Below the pieces are notes generated by a model. That model was not told where the DNA came from, did no database searches, and was given only the letters and a program-made list of their open reading frames with translations. A stretch of DNA of 64,000 nucleotides from an uncultured Roseburia sp. (lineage in GTDB: Bacteria > Bacillota > Clostridia > Lachnospirales > Lachnospiraceae). The position numbers and the translations under genes were made by a program. Shown one piece after another: positions 33,575 to 42,778 of this stretch. Positions within the stretch are counted from its first letter, which is position 1; every line of letters begins with the position of its first letter. Location of the stretch: contig CALZGM010000001.1 in NCBI GenBank assembly GCA_945787015.1, positions 1 through 64,000 of the forward strand, in the 5' to 3' direction.

Positions 33575-34297
33575 TTGAAAAAAGAACGATATTTGAAGGA
33601 AGCAGTTTATAGCATCCTGTTTCCGAGACATTGCCCGATTTGTGACGAGATAGTTTCTCTTGGCACAGACATCTGCGAAACATGTGAAAAAAAGCTTCCC
33701 TACATTACAGAACCTTCCTGCAAAAAATGTGGCAAACAGCTGGAAGAGGAAGAACGGGAGTACTGCAGTGACTGCAACAGAAAAGTACATGCATTTAAAC
33801 AGGGAAAGGCAGTTTTTTCCTATAAAAAGGAGATGAAGCTTTCCATGTACCGCTTTAAGTACGCAAACAGGAGGGAGTATGCGTCATTCTATGCAAAGGC
33901 AGCAGCAGAACAATATGGGGAATGGATGAAAAGAAGAGGAATCGAGGTCATTATTCCGATTCCTATGTATGGAGGGAAAAAGCGAAAACGCGGCTACAAC
34001 CAGGCTGAGACCTTTGCAAAAAGCCTTGGAAAGGAAATGAAAATTCCTGTGGATGCAAGGCTTTTAAAACGGGTGAAGAACACCATCCCTCAAAAAGAAT
34101 TAAACGACACACAGCGGAAAGATAATTTAAAAAGGGCTTTCCAATTGCGGACAAATATAGTAGAATATAGTAAAATATTACTAGTCGATGACATCTATAC
34201 AACGGGGAGTACAATGGATGCAGCGGCTTGGTGCCTTAGAAATGCAGGTGTAGAAGATATCTATGTATTGAGCATTTGTATCGGTGAGGGATACTAG
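33575..34297 (+). CDS. comFC: ComF family protein (ComFC-like phosphoribosyltransferase)
   Basis: Member of the ComF/GntX family, needed for DNA uptake in competent bacteria, though its exact reaction is unknown. The 240-residue protein has two N-terminal zinc knuckles (CPICDEI...CETCEKKL and CKKCGKQL...CSDCNRK). A type I phosphoribosyltransferase domain follows with VIIPIPMYGGKKRKRGYNQAE and the PRPP motif ILLVDDIYTTGSTMDA. Translation starts at TTG 33575 after AGGAAAGG. It is followed after 17 bp by yvyF, the same order as comFC-yvyF-flgM in B. subtilis, but flgM is missing here. Confidence 0.9.
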   Translation: MKKERYLKEAVYSILFPRHCPICDEIVSLGTDICETCEKKLPYITEPSCKKCGKQLEEEEREYCSDCNRKVHAFKQGKAVFSYKKEMKLSMYRFKYANRREYASFYAKAAAEQYGEWMKRRGIEVIIPIPMYGGKKRKRGYNQAETFAKSLGKEMKIPVDARLLKRVKNTIPQKELNDTQRKDNLKRAFQLRTNIVEYSKILLVDDIYTTGSTMDAAAWCLRNAGVEDIYVLSICIGEGY

Positions 34298-34314
34298 AAT
34301 AGGAGGAGAACACA

Positions 34315-34719
34315 ATGGATGTAAGAAACTGTAAAGGCTGTGGCAGATTGTTTAACTATATGGGTGGTCAGCCTCTCTGCCAGGCATGTAAGGAAGCGTT
34401 AGAGGAAAAATTTACAGAAGTAAAAGAATATATTTACCAGAATCCGAAAGCATCCATCACGATGGTAGCGGAGGCAACGGAGGTATCCGGAAAGCAGATT
34501 AAGCAATGGATTAAGGAAGACCGTCTTGTTTTATCTGAGCCATCTCCGGACGGTGTGCTTTGCGAAAACTGTGGTACGCCGATTTGCAGCGGACGCTTCT
34601 GCGATGCCTGCAGGAACAGAATGACAAATAGCTTTAACAGTGTGATATCAAGGCCTTCGGCTCCGGCTCCGGAGAAAAAGAGAGAAAGAGACGGAAACAG
34701 AATGCGTTTCTTATCATAA
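34315..34719 (+). CDS. yvyF: YvyF/TIGR03826 flagellar-region zinc protein
   Basis: Small protein (134 residues) of the family called flagellar operon protein, normally found between comFC and flgM. It has two zinc-binding pairs: NCKGCGRLFNYMGGQPLCQACKE at the start and LCENCGTPICSGRFCDACRN near the end. A helix-turn-helix-like segment (SITMVAEATEVSGKQIKQWIKEDRLV) lies between, so it may bind DNA or another protein. Its role is not established. A strong terminator right after it separates it from the cyclic di-AMP operon. Confidence 0.85.
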   Translation: MDVRNCKGCGRLFNYMGGQPLCQACKEALEEKFTEVKEYIYQNPKASITMVAEATEVSGKQIKQWIKEDRLVLSEPSPDGVLCENCGTPICSGRFCDACRNRMTNSFNSVISRPSAPAPEKKRERDGNRMRFLS

Positions 34720-34741
34720 TTTTTTCATATGTCAGAATAGT

Positions 34742-34797
34742 AACTGTTGCTGTTATGATTTGAGAATTTTGGCAAATCATAATAGCAACAGTTTTTT
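34742..34797 (+). terminator. Rho-independent terminator
   Basis: A 21-bp stem with one or two mismatches (34742-34762 with 34773-34793) is followed by a run of T (34792-34797). It is a canonical, strong end for comFC-yvyF. Confidence 0.92.
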
Positions 34798-34799
34798 CT

Positions 34800-34827
34800 T
34801 TGAAAATCGATAGGGTTATGCTATAAT
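34800..34827 (+). promoter_or_regulatory. Promoter of the cdaA operon
   Basis: TTGAAA (34800-34805), 16 bp and TATAAT (34822-34827), with TG one base before the -10. It lies immediately after the preceding terminator. Confidence 0.65.
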
Positions 34828-34871
34828 AAAAAATGAAAATGTCTAATTATGCGCAAAAAGGGGTTTAATGC

Positions 34872-35291
34872 ATGGTAAATGAGGAACGTTTGAGACCAAT
34901 GGTAAAGATGGCGATGTTTGATAAGAACGAAGGAAAGCATTGCAAACCAATGATAGAATATGCCCGTCAGGACTATGTGGCAATGGAAATGTTAAAAAGC
35001 TTTGTGACAGGCACGATTGCATTTATGCTGCTGCTTGGAATATGGGTAATACAGGATATAGACAGGGCGATGGGAATGCTGGGTGCTGCATATCTTAAGG
35101 ATTTTATAGTGGGTGTGGGGCTTAGATATCTTGTGTTTTTACTGGCATATCTGATTGTCACGTATGTGGTTTATCAGATTCGCTATACACAGGGACGGAA
35201 AAAAGTGAAAAAGTATTATACCAGCTTAAAGGCAGTAAATAAAATGTATGAACGGGAAGAAAAATTACGGACTCCGTCACAGAGTCAATAG
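34872..35291 (+). CDS. Small membrane protein of unknown function (cdaA operon)
   Basis: I do not recognise the family. The 139-residue protein has two predicted membrane segments (about 45-65 and 83-103). The N-terminus is hydrophilic (cytoplasmic, by the positive-inside rule). A Lys/Arg-rich tail follows, with RYTQGRKKVKKYYTSLKAVNKMYEREE, probably helical and also cytoplasmic. AAGGGG lies eight bases before ATG. It is the first gene of the operon that continues with another membrane protein, cdaA, cdaR and glmM, so a role in the membrane assembly around CdaA is a reasonable guess, no more. Confidence 0.75.
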   Translation: MVNEERLRPMVKMAMFDKNEGKHCKPMIEYARQDYVAMEMLKSFVTGTIAFMLLLGIWVIQDIDRAMGMLGAAYLKDFIVGVGLRYLVFLLAYLIVTYVVYQIRYTQGRKKVKKYYTSLKAVNKMYEREEKLRTPSQSQ

Positions 35292-35317
35292 GAAAAAGAT
35301 AGAGGACAGGTGAAAAC

Positions 35318-36310
35318 ATGGTAGTTTTATTGGAATTGAAATCAAAATTTGCTCGTATTTATGGAAAGTATGAAGCATATATTACACCATTGCTGAAGTT
35401 TGTACTTGCACTGGTGACCTTCGTATTGATTAATACAAATATCGGATACATGAAAACCATCAGCAGATTTCCGATAGCCTGCATTTTAGCGGCAGTATGT
35501 GCGGTTTTGCCGGTAAATGCGCTTATTGCAATTGCTATTCTGGTAATATTGGCAGATTTGTATGCATTGTCCCTTGAGGTGTGCCTTGTAGGATTATTGC
35601 TGTTTATGGTTATTTATTTTATCTATTACCGGTTTTCACCGAAGAGTGGATTCAATGCGATATTAATGCCGATATGTTTTAAACTGGGAATTCCTTATAT
35701 TGTGCCGGTAAGCTCGGGCCTGTTTGGAGAACTGTATTCGATTGTTTCTGTTGTGTGCGGTACTGTCATTTACTTTTTCCTGGCAGGAGTACATGCAAAT
35801 GAGACTGTATTAGGCCAGGCAGCTGAAGGAGGCACTTCAAAAATCACGGTGGCACTCAATCAGTTCCTTGGAAATAAAGAGATGTACCTTGTAGCTGTTG
35901 TGCTTGCAGCCGCAATGGTGGTTGTGTATATCATTCGCAAGATGGAGATTGACAATGCATGGACGGTTGCGTGGATATCGGGTATTTTATTTGAGACAAT
36001 CGGACTGATTGCAGGCTATATGCTGCTTGGAATCAAGGGAAAAGTCATTGGAGTCATTGTCGGAGGTGTGGTTTCCTGTGCAATTGCAGCCGTAATACAA
36101 TTCCTGTTTTTCAATGTGGACTATACCAGAACAGAACGCCTTCAGTTTGAAGATGATGAATATTATTATTATGTAAAAGCCGTTCCAAAGGCAGTGATTG
36201 CAGGCTCGGATAAGCAAGTGAAGCATTTTACCAAAAATGCGGAAAAAGAGCGTATCAGTAAGAAGAAGTTTGCAGAAGAAATGGAAATTGACGAGGAACT
36301 ATTAAAATAA
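35318..36310 (+). CDS. Polytopic membrane protein of unknown function (cdaA operon)
   Basis: Unrecognised integral membrane protein of 330 residues with about nine or ten membrane segments spread over residues 25-275. A charged C-terminal tail (about 275-330) carries RTERLQFEDDEYYYYVKAVPK, a run of acidic residues and tyrosines that looks like a conserved cytoplasmic motif, and ends in a Lys/Glu-rich helix. It starts 26 bp after the previous gene and ends six bases before the cdaA region. The steady link to cdaA suggests it works with the cyclase, for instance in sensing or in ion or wall homeostasis, but this is inference from position only. Confidence 0.75.
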   Translation: MVVLLELKSKFARIYGKYEAYITPLLKFVLALVTFVLINTNIGYMKTISRFPIACILAAVCAVLPVNALIAIAILVILADLYALSLEVCLVGLLLFMVIYFIYYRFSPKSGFNAILMPICFKLGIPYIVPVSSGLFGELYSIVSVVCGTVIYFFLAGVHANETVLGQAAEGGTSKITVALNQFLGNKEMYLVAVVLAAAMVVVYIIRKMEIDNAWTVAWISGILFETIGLIAGYMLLGIKGKVIGVIVGGVVSCAIAAVIQFLFFNVDYTRTERLQFEDDEYYYYVKAVPKAVIAGSDKQVKHFTKNAEKERISKKKFAEEMEIDEELLK

Positions 36311-36319
36311 AAGGAAGTG

Positions 36320-37234
36320 ATGACGGTGCAGGATATCGGTGCGACAATAAAAAATCTGTGGGAAAAAGTAACAGAATATACCTATTTGCCAAAAACAATT
36401 TCGCCAACAGATGTGATTGAAATTGTCATAATTGCCTTTTTGTTTTATTACATGCTGGTGTGGATTAAAGATACCCGTGCGTGGACGCTGCTGAAGGGAA
36501 TTCTTGTGATTCTTCTGTTTGTTTTGGTGGCAGCACTGATGCAGATGAACACGATTCTCTGGATTGCAAAAAATGTATTTAGTGTGGCGATAATTGCGAT
36601 AGCGGTCATTTTTCAGCCTGAGATGCGAAAAGCATTGGAGGATTTGGGAAGAAAAAATTTTGTGTTCCGGATTTTTAATTTTGAAGGATCAAAGGTCGGA
36701 AACGGAAAAATTTCAGACAAGACAATTGCAGAACTGGTACATGCAAGCTTTGAAATGGGAAAAGTAAAGACCGGTGCTTTGATTGTAGTAGAAGATGAGA
36801 TTATGCTGTCAGAATATGAAAGAACCGGAATCGACGTAGACGGTATCGTGACAAGCCAGCTTCTGATTAATATATTTGAAAAAAATACTCCATTGCATGA
36901 TGGTGCTGTTATTGTGCGCGGGGACCGTGTGGTAGCCGCCACCTGTTATCTGCCATTGTCAGATTCTTTAAACCTTAGCAAAGATTTGGGTACAAGACAT
37001 CGTGCAGCAGTCGGAATCAGTGAAGTGAGTGACTCCATGACAATTGTGGTGTCAGAAGAAACAGGTAAAGTTTCTATTGCCATCGGTGGAGAATTGTATC
37101 GGAATGTGGATGCGGATTTCCTGAAAAATAAGCTTACCTTCCTCCAGAAGAGAGAAATGGAAGTATCGAAAATAGAATTACTGAAAAGGAGGCTAAAAGA
37201 TGCTAAAAACGCTCGGCAAGAAGCTAATGAATAA
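36320..37234 (+). CDS. cdaA: Diadenylate cyclase CdaA (DisA_N domain)
   Basis: Makes cyclic di-AMP from two ATP at the membrane; the messenger controls potassium and osmolyte transport and wall integrity. About 304 residues with three N-terminal membrane segments (about 20-95) and a DAC domain. The catalytic motifs are intact: LHDGAVIV with Asp194 and GTRHRAAVG with Arg-His-Arg 226-228. AAAGGAAG lies before GTG 36317 and ATG 36320; the ATG is the better-placed choice, though GTG 36329 is possible. Its end overlaps cdaR by 35 bp. The cdaA-cdaR-glmM order is the conserved Firmicutes arrangement, in which GlmM and CdaR bind the cyclase and tune it. Confidence 0.95.
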   Translation: MTVQDIGATIKNLWEKVTEYTYLPKTISPTDVIEIVIIAFLFYYMLVWIKDTRAWTLLKGILVILLFVLVAALMQMNTILWIAKNVFSVAIIAIAVIFQPEMRKALEDLGRKNFVFRIFNFEGSKVGNGKISDKTIAELVHASFEMGKVKTGALIVVEDEIMLSEYERTGIDVDGIVTSQLLINIFEKNTPLHDGAVIVRGDRVVAATCYLPLSDSLNLSKDLGTRHRAAVGISEVSDSMTIVVSEETGKVSIAIGGELYRNVDADFLKNKLTFLQKREMEVSKIELLKRRLKDAKNARQEANE

Positions 37235-38639
37235 TTTCGGCCTCAAATTACTGGCAATTTTTCTTGCCATTGTGCTTTGGATGGTAGTTATCAATATTGA
37301 TGATCCGGTGGTACGTAAGACGATGACACTGAGTGTTACGATGAAAAACCAGGATTATATTACCGAGATGGGAAAATACATGGATATCCTGGGAGACAGT
37401 AATACGGTAACATTTACGTATACCACAAAGAGAGGTATCTGGGAAAATATTTCCAGTACGGACTTCTCGGCGACTGCAGATTTAAAGAAAATTGAAGCAA
37501 AAGAGAATGGCACTTATCGTGTGCCGGTAGTCGTGTCTGCAATCAGAAATGCAAGCCAGATTACGATTGAGACAAAGCAGCTCTATCTGGAGGTAACATT
37601 GGAAGATTTAGGAAAGAAACAGTTCCAGATTAAGGCGAATACTTCCGGAACGGTTGCCGACGGGTGTGCACTTGGAAGTGTAACGATTGACAATGCCAAT
37701 GTGGTACAGGTGTCCGGACCGGTGTCATTGGTGAATTCCATAGACAGTGTTGTTGCTACTGTAAATGTAGATGGAATGTCTACGGATATTACAGACAATG
37801 TAGTACCGGTATTTTACGATGTGAATGGTGAAGTGATTGATACCACAAAGCTGGAAAAGAGTATTGATACCGTTAATATCACTGCACAGATTTTAAATAC
37901 GAAGGATGTATCACTGGAGCTGTCCTATACAGGAGAACCGGAAGAGGGTTATTGCCTGACAGAGGTATCAAGTAATCCGAAAATGGTTCGCGTGAAGGGA
38001 ACAGCTGCAACCTTAAACACCTTTGACAAGGTTATGATTCCGGCAGAAGTATTGGACATAACAGGTTTGTCAAACGATGTTGAGAAGACCATTGATATTT
38101 CAACTTATTTGCCGGAAGGAGTATCTCTTGTAATAAGCTCAGATGCGAAGGTAAATATAACAGCTAAGATTGAAGCAATGGAAACAAGAGAGTACCGCAT
38201 TCCAATCAACAATGTAACGGCAATGGGCTTAAAAACAGGATATCAGTTGGCGTATGTAGAGAAGTATCTGAATGTCAGCATCAGAGCAGGAAGAACCGCA
38301 TTGGGATACTTGAATTCTGCTAATATAACAGGGACCATTGATGTGGAGAACCTGAAAGAAGGTACCCATACGGTAACAGTTATTCTGGAGTTAGATCGTA
38401 CAATCTACGAAATTTCCGATGTTGTGACGGAAATTTCCATTACTCATGTAGCGGAAAGTGAAACGGGAAATACCGAAAACAATTCGGAATCAAATACCGG
38501 AAATAATTCAGAAGGAACAACAACAGATACAGAAACCTCAGGAAGCGGCACAACAGAAGGCGGTACCGGAGAAGAAAATAATTCAGAGAAACCGGAACAG
38601 GAAAATGGAACCGGCGACAACTCTGAGAAACAGCAATAA
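37200..38639 (+). CDS. cdaR: CdaA regulatory protein CdaR (YbbR domains)
   Basis: Membrane-anchored extracellular regulator of CdaA. The 479-residue protein has one N-terminal membrane segment (NFGLKLLAIFLAIVLWMVVINI, about 12-32). About four YbbR repeats span 40-410; their marks include FQIKANTSGTVADGCALG and LSYTGEPEEGYCLTEVSSNP. A low-complexity Asn/Glu/Thr/Gly-rich tail (about 420-479) follows, perhaps reaching into the wall. Translation starts within cdaA after AAAGGAGG, so the two are coupled. Stimulus and direction of its effect on CdaA are not readable from the sequence. Confidence 0.93.
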   Translation: MLKTLGKKLMNNFGLKLLAIFLAIVLWMVVINIDDPVVRKTMTLSVTMKNQDYITEMGKYMDILGDSNTVTFTYTTKRGIWENISSTDFSATADLKKIEAKENGTYRVPVVVSAIRNASQITIETKQLYLEVTLEDLGKKQFQIKANTSGTVADGCALGSVTIDNANVVQVSGPVSLVNSIDSVVATVNVDGMSTDITDNVVPVFYDVNGEVIDTTKLEKSIDTVNITAQILNTKDVSLELSYTGEPEEGYCLTEVSSNPKMVRVKGTAATLNTFDKVMIPAEVLDITGLSNDVEKTIDISTYLPEGVSLVISSDAKVNITAKIEAMETREYRIPINNVTAMGLKTGYQLAYVEKYLNVSIRAGRTALGYLNSANITGTIDVENLKEGTHTVTVILELDRTIYEISDVVTEISITHVAESETGNTENNSESNTGNNSEGTTTDTETSGSGTTEGGTGEENNSEKPEQENGTGDNSEKQQ

Positions 38640-38663
38640 AAAAGAAAAGGTGGAAAAAGAATT

Positions 38664-40013
38664 ATGGCTAGAATGTTTGGAACAGACGGCGTACGTGGTG
38701 TGGCAGGATCAGAATTAACAATCGAATTGGCAACAAAATTAGGTCAGGCAGGTGCGTATGTGCTTACAAAAGAACAGGAGCATCAGGCAACCATTATCGT
38801 TGGTTGTGATACAAGAATCTCGGGAGGAATGCTTGCGAGTGCATTGATGGCAGGTATCTGTTCTGTAGGAGCAAATGCAATTTTCGTAGGCGTTATGCCG
38901 ACTCCGGCGATTGCATATCTTACCAGAAAGCATAAAGTAGATGCAGGTGTTGTTATTTCTGCTTCTCATAATCCAATGGAATTCAACGGAATTAAATTTT
39001 TTAACGGAGACGGCTACAAGCTTTCTGACGCATTGGAAGATGAAATTGAAGAACTGATTAAGAATAACATGAAGGATGTGGTCCTTCCAATCGGTTCCGG
39101 CGTCGGAAAAATTGACTACCGCTTTGATTTGGTAGACCAGTATGTAAACTTCATGAAAAACTGTGTGCCGGTAGATTTGTCCGGTTTAAAGATTGTGATA
39201 GACTGTGCAGAAGGTGCGTCATATTACACATCTGTAAAGGCTTTAAAGGACTTGGGTGCAGATTTAGTGGCCATCCATACCGAACCGGATGGAACAAATA
39301 TTAACGCAAATTGCGGCTCTACCCATATGGATGAATTAAAGGCAAGAGTTGTATATGAGAAGGCGAATATCGGTCTGGCTTTTGATGGGGATGCAGACCG
39401 TATGCTTGCAGTAGATGAAAACGGTGAGCTGGTAGACGGCGACCAGGTAATGGCAATTTGCGGATTACATATGAAAAAAAATGGGCAGTTAAAGAAGGAT
39501 ACGATTGTAGTAACCGTTATGTCAAACCTTGGCCTTGATATTATGGCAAAGAAGGAAGGCTTAAAACTGGAAAAAACCAAAGTGGGCGACCGTTATGTCC
39601 TTGAAAATATGATGGAAAACGGCTATAACATCGGTGGCGAGCAGTCCGGCCACATTATATTCTTAGATGACAATACCACTGGAGATGGTCTGCTTAGCGC
39701 TTTGCATCTTCTGCGCGTAATGGTAGAAACAAAGAAACCGTTATCAGAACTGGCATCTGTCATGGAAGTACTGCCACAGGCACTTGTGAACGCAAAGGTT
39801 CCAAATCACAAGAAGGAAAGCTATATGGAGTATCCGGAAATCGCAGATGCGATTGCGGCGCTTGAAAAGAAATTTAACGGCGAGGGACGTGTTTTAATCC
39901 GTCCGTCCGGTACCGAACCGCTTGTGCGTGTCATGATTGAAGGAAAAGATCAGAAAGTAATAGATGAAGAAGCAAAGAAGCTTGCAGAACTGATTACAAA
40001 TACAATGCTTTAA
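38664..40013 (+). CDS. glmM: Phosphoglucosamine mutase
   Basis: Converts glucosamine 6-phosphate to the 1-phosphate, leading to UDP-GlcNAc for peptidoglycan. In other Firmicutes it also binds CdaA and inhibits it. The 449-residue protein is full length: [18 protein letters not shown] at the start, the phosphoserine loop [15 protein letters not shown], metal loop FDGDADRML, sugar loop GGEQSGHII and phosphate site [15 protein letters not shown]. It is distinct from the longer hexomutase at 10865. It follows cdaR by 24 bp with AAAGGTGG before ATG. Confidence 0.96.
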   Translation: MARMFGTDGVRGVAGSELTIELATKLGQAGAYVLTKEQEHQATIIVGCDTRISGGMLASALMAGICSVGANAIFVGVMPTPAIAYLTRKHKVDAGVVISASHNPMEFNGIKFFNGDGYKLSDALEDEIEELIKNNMKDVVLPIGSGVGKIDYRFDLVDQYVNFMKNCVPVDLSGLKIVIDCAEGASYYTSVKALKDLGADLVAIHTEPDGTNINANCGSTHMDELKARVVYEKANIGLAFDGDADRMLAVDENGELVDGDQVMAICGLHMKKNGQLKKDTIVVTVMSNLGLDIMAKKEGLKLEKTKVGDRYVLENMMENGYNIGGEQSGHIIFLDDNTTGDGLLSALHLLRVMVETKKPLSELASVMEVLPQALVNAKVPNHKKESYMEYPEIADAIAALEKKFNGEGRVLIRPSGTEPLVRVMIEGKDQKVIDEEAKKLAELITNTML

Positions 40014-40037
40014 ATCTATGGAGGGGGAAAGTAGTTC

Positions 40038-40301
40038 ATGGTAAGTCAAAAAGTGGTCATAAAAAATCCAACCGGATTGCATTTAAGACCGGCAGGGATT
40101 CTATGTAAGGAGGCAATGCAGTACAAATCGCATATCACCTTCAAATATGGACCAAACATTGCAAATGCAAAAAGTGTGTTAAGCGTATTGGGGGCTTGTA
40201 TCAAATCAGGCGATGAGATTGAAATGATTTGTGAAGGAGAAGATGAAGCAGAAGCATTACATGCAATGGTAACTGCGATTGAAAACGGACTGGGAGAGTA
40301 G
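40038..40301 (+). CDS. ptsH: Phosphocarrier protein HPr
   Basis: Small phosphocarrier (87 residues) of the sugar phosphotransferase system. Both phosphorylation sites are present: His15 in NPTGLHLRPAG, phosphorylated by enzyme I, and Ser46 in NAKSVLSVLG, the target of HPr kinase for catabolite repression. Having His15, it is HPr rather than the regulatory paralogue Crh. It is unusual that it lies in the cdaA-glmM operon and not with ptsI; a second ptsH elsewhere in the genome is possible. GGAGGGGG lies before ATG, and the next gene begins three bases after its stop codon. Confidence 0.9.
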   Translation: MVSQKVVIKNPTGLHLRPAGILCKEAMQYKSHITFKYGPNIANAKSVLSVLGACIKSGDEIEMICEGEDEAEALHAMVTAIENGLGE

Positions 40302-40304
40302 AAG

Positions 40305-41876
40305 ATGGCAGATTCGATATACCGGTTTCTAAAACGGTATTATAAAACATTACTTCTTGTAGACACTTTAATTATTTTGTGTTATGCACATTTGGTATTA
40401 TGCGGTAATATTCGAATTGACACAGAAGTATTGATAAACAACCCGGGATATTCCATGGGATGGGATTCCTTTGGAAGATATGGTTTGGTATTTTTGAAAC
40501 ATATCTTGGGACTGAGTACCCACCATACGGTGAAAAGCGGAATTTTGTTTTTGATTTTTTTTACTCTGCAGGCAAATGTTCTTCTTTTTTCCATCTTTTA
40601 TTTTAGCGGTGAGGATGAAAAATATCCTTACTGGATGTTTGGAGCATTATATTGTACCGCTGTTACATGGTATATACAGGCATATTTTTCTCTTCAGCAG
40701 GCAGAGATTGCATGCGCGATGTTAATGGTAGCAGTGGCAGCATTCCTTGCTGTTAAAGCAGCCTTCCTTGATCAAAGATATTTGGGCGGCTTTTTGGCAG
40801 CATGGGTATTACTGCAGAGTGGTTTTAGTACCTATCAGGCTTTTGTTGCCTTTTATATTGCAATCTGTATTTCACTATTTTTGGTGCATATTTGGAAAAT
40901 ATGGAATTGTTGTGGGGCATACGATGAGAAACAGAATCAGAAAACGGTACTTGGTATCGTTAGACTGATTGTTCATTTCTTAATTAGTTATGGTATGTAT
41001 TACCTTATAATGAATCGGTGGTTTAACACTTCCGGTTATGTTAATAATCAGAGCGCGTGGGGGAAGGAACCCATTCTCGACTGTTTCATGTCGATTATAA
41101 AGGCAATAGTTAAGGTTGTAATCATGTGGGGACCTCAGAATTTTTCGTTCTATACAGCCGGAGCATGCATGTTACTGATCATAGCGGTGATAGTTTGGAA
41201 AGATGGGGTGCTCCATCATCAGTTTCGAACGATATTGTTTTCACTTACACTTCTCGGACTGATGATTACCCCTTTTTTGTTGAATATTTATACAGGCTCC
41301 ATGGGAGTTTCGAGAGCGCAGTTTGCATTGCCGGTAGTGGCTGCGTTTATGGCGGCATTTTCTGTTTGCGCGTTAAAACAACTAAAACCAATGTGGAAGA
41401 AGACACTACGTGGCATTACAGCACTGGTTGTTTTCTTCATTTGCGGTCAAATTGCATTATGTGTGAATATGGCGCTGACAGATGATATCAGAAATGAATA
41501 TGACCTTCGAAAAGCCGAACTGGTGGTGGAAGAGCTATTAGACGTTTGTGATGATTGCTATCCGGAAAAACCGGTGGCTTTTGTGGGAAAACAGGAGGCT
41601 GATTTACCATGCTGGTGTCTGCGTGCAGAGATGTACGGAATGTCCTTTTTTGAGTGGGATTACTCACCGGAGCATCCGATGGAAGCAGGCTTTCGTATCA
41701 GGGGGCTGATACAGGCACATACCGGAATCAGGTTAAATGGAAATTTGACAGAGCTACAGTCACAAAAAGCAGAGGAACTGGCGGAAGGGATGACTGATTT
41801 CCCGGAAGAGGGCTCTGTTTTAGCGCTGGATGATATGATTATTGTGAGGCTTTCTGAAATTGAGAAAGCTGATTAA
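40305..41876 (+). CDS. Membrane glucosyltransferase-like protein (Glucos_trans_II / GtrII family)
   Basis: Integral membrane protein of 523 residues with about ten to eleven membrane segments. It resembles the Glucos_trans_II family, whose members move a glucosyl group from a lipid carrier to a surface polysaccharide on the outer face (GtrII-like). Suggestive features are DTEVLINNPGYSMGWDSFGRYG near the N-terminus and LLQSGFSTYQAFVAFYIAI in the middle, both typical. A soluble domain forms the last 110 residues. It opens the surface polysaccharide locus, three bases after ptsH. Acceptor and sugar are unknown. Confidence 0.78.
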   Translation: MADSIYRFLKRYYKTLLLVDTLIILCYAHLVLCGNIRIDTEVLINNPGYSMGWDSFGRYGLVFLKHILGLSTHHTVKSGILFLIFFTLQANVLLFSIFYFSGEDEKYPYWMFGALYCTAVTWYIQAYFSLQQAEIACAMLMVAVAAFLAVKAAFLDQRYLGGFLAAWVLLQSGFSTYQAFVAFYIAICISLFLVHIWKIWNCCGAYDEKQNQKTVLGIVRLIVHFLISYGMYYLIMNRWFNTSGYVNNQSAWGKEPILDCFMSIIKAIVKVVIMWGPQNFSFYTAGACMLLIIAVIVWKDGVLHHQFRTILFSLTLLGLMITPFLLNIYTGSMGVSRAQFALPVVAAFMAAFSVCALKQLKPMWKKTLRGITALVVFFICGQIALCVNMALTDDIRNEYDLRKAELVVEELLDVCDDCYPEKPVAFVGKQEADLPCWCLRAEMYGMSFFEWDYSPEHPMEAGFRIRGLIQAHTGIRLNGNLTELQSQKAEELAEGMTDFPEEGSVLALDDMIIVRLSEIEKAD

Positions 41877-41908
41877 TGAATAAAAAGTATGAAAGGGAAG
41901 AATTTAAA

Positions 41909-42778
41909 ATGAAGAAAATTCTTGTGACCGGATGCAATGGCCAGTTGGGCAGAGCAATCCGAAAAGAATATGAACAGGATGGAGTGACATTTATCAATAC
42001 AGATGTGGCCATGAGCGAAGGCGTAATCGCGCTTGACATTACCGATATTAATCAGGTGATGGCACTGGTAAAGAGAGAAAAACCGGATGTCATTATCAAT
42101 TGTGCGGCGCATACCAATGTAGATGCCTGTGAGACCCAGTGGGATCTGGCATATCAGATTAACGCCATCGGACCGAGAAATTTAAGCATCGCAGCAAATG
42201 CAGTTGATGCAAAAATGATTCACGTTTCAACCGACTATGTGTTTGAAGGCAATGGAAGCGTACCTTATACGGAATTTGATGAACCAAATCCTGTGAGCGC
42301 CTATGGAAAGACAAAGCTGGAAGGAGAAAAATTCGTAAAAGAATTTGCCAAAAAGCATTTTATTTTCCGTACCGCATGGTTATATGGAGACGGAAAGAAC
42401 TTTGTGAAGACAATGCTTCGCTTGTCAGAGAACCATGAGGAAGTAAACGTCGTATGTGATCAGCTTGGAACACCGACCAGCGCAAAGGAATTGGCAAAAA
42501 TGATTCGTCACCTGGAGGGAACCGAAAACTACGGAACTTTCCATGCAACCTGCGAGGGCTCTACCAACTGGGCCGAATTCACAGAAGAAATTTTTAAGCT
42601 GACAGGAAAGAATACAAAGGTCAACCATGTGACAAGCGAGCAGTATGCACAGATGAATCCGGCTTCCGCAAAACGTCCTGCGTTTTCAATCTTGGAAAAT
42701 TACATGCTAAAGCTGACCAGTGATTATCGAATGGCAGACTGGCATGATGCATTGAAGGAATATTTGAATGAGAATTAA
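41909..42778 (+). CDS. rfbD: dTDP-4-dehydrorhamnose reductase
   Basis: Last step of dTDP-L-rhamnose synthesis, reducing the 4-keto group with NAD(P)H. The 289-residue short-chain reductase has ILVTGCNGQLGRAIRKE (Rossmann), INCAAHTNVDACE, the active-site STDYVFEG and YGKTKLEGE (Tyr-Lys pair), and YGDGKNFVKTML. The frame is open from 41876, but AAGGGAAG at 41892-41899 serves ATG 41909. It is separated from rfbBAC by a glycosyltransferase gene and a promoter, an uncommon order. Its end overlaps the next gene by 11 bp. Confidence 0.93.
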   Translation: MKKILVTGCNGQLGRAIRKEYEQDGVTFINTDVAMSEGVIALDITDINQVMALVKREKPDVIINCAAHTNVDACETQWDLAYQINAIGPRNLSIAANAVDAKMIHVSTDYVFEGNGSVPYTEFDEPNPVSAYGKTKLEGEKFVKEFAKKHFIFRTAWLYGDGKNFVKTMLRLSENHEEVNVVCDQLGTPTSAKELAKMIRHLEGTENYGTFHATCEGSTNWAEFTEEIFKLTGKNTKVNHVTSEQYAQMNPASAKRPAFSILENYMLKLTSDYRMADWHDALKEYLNEN

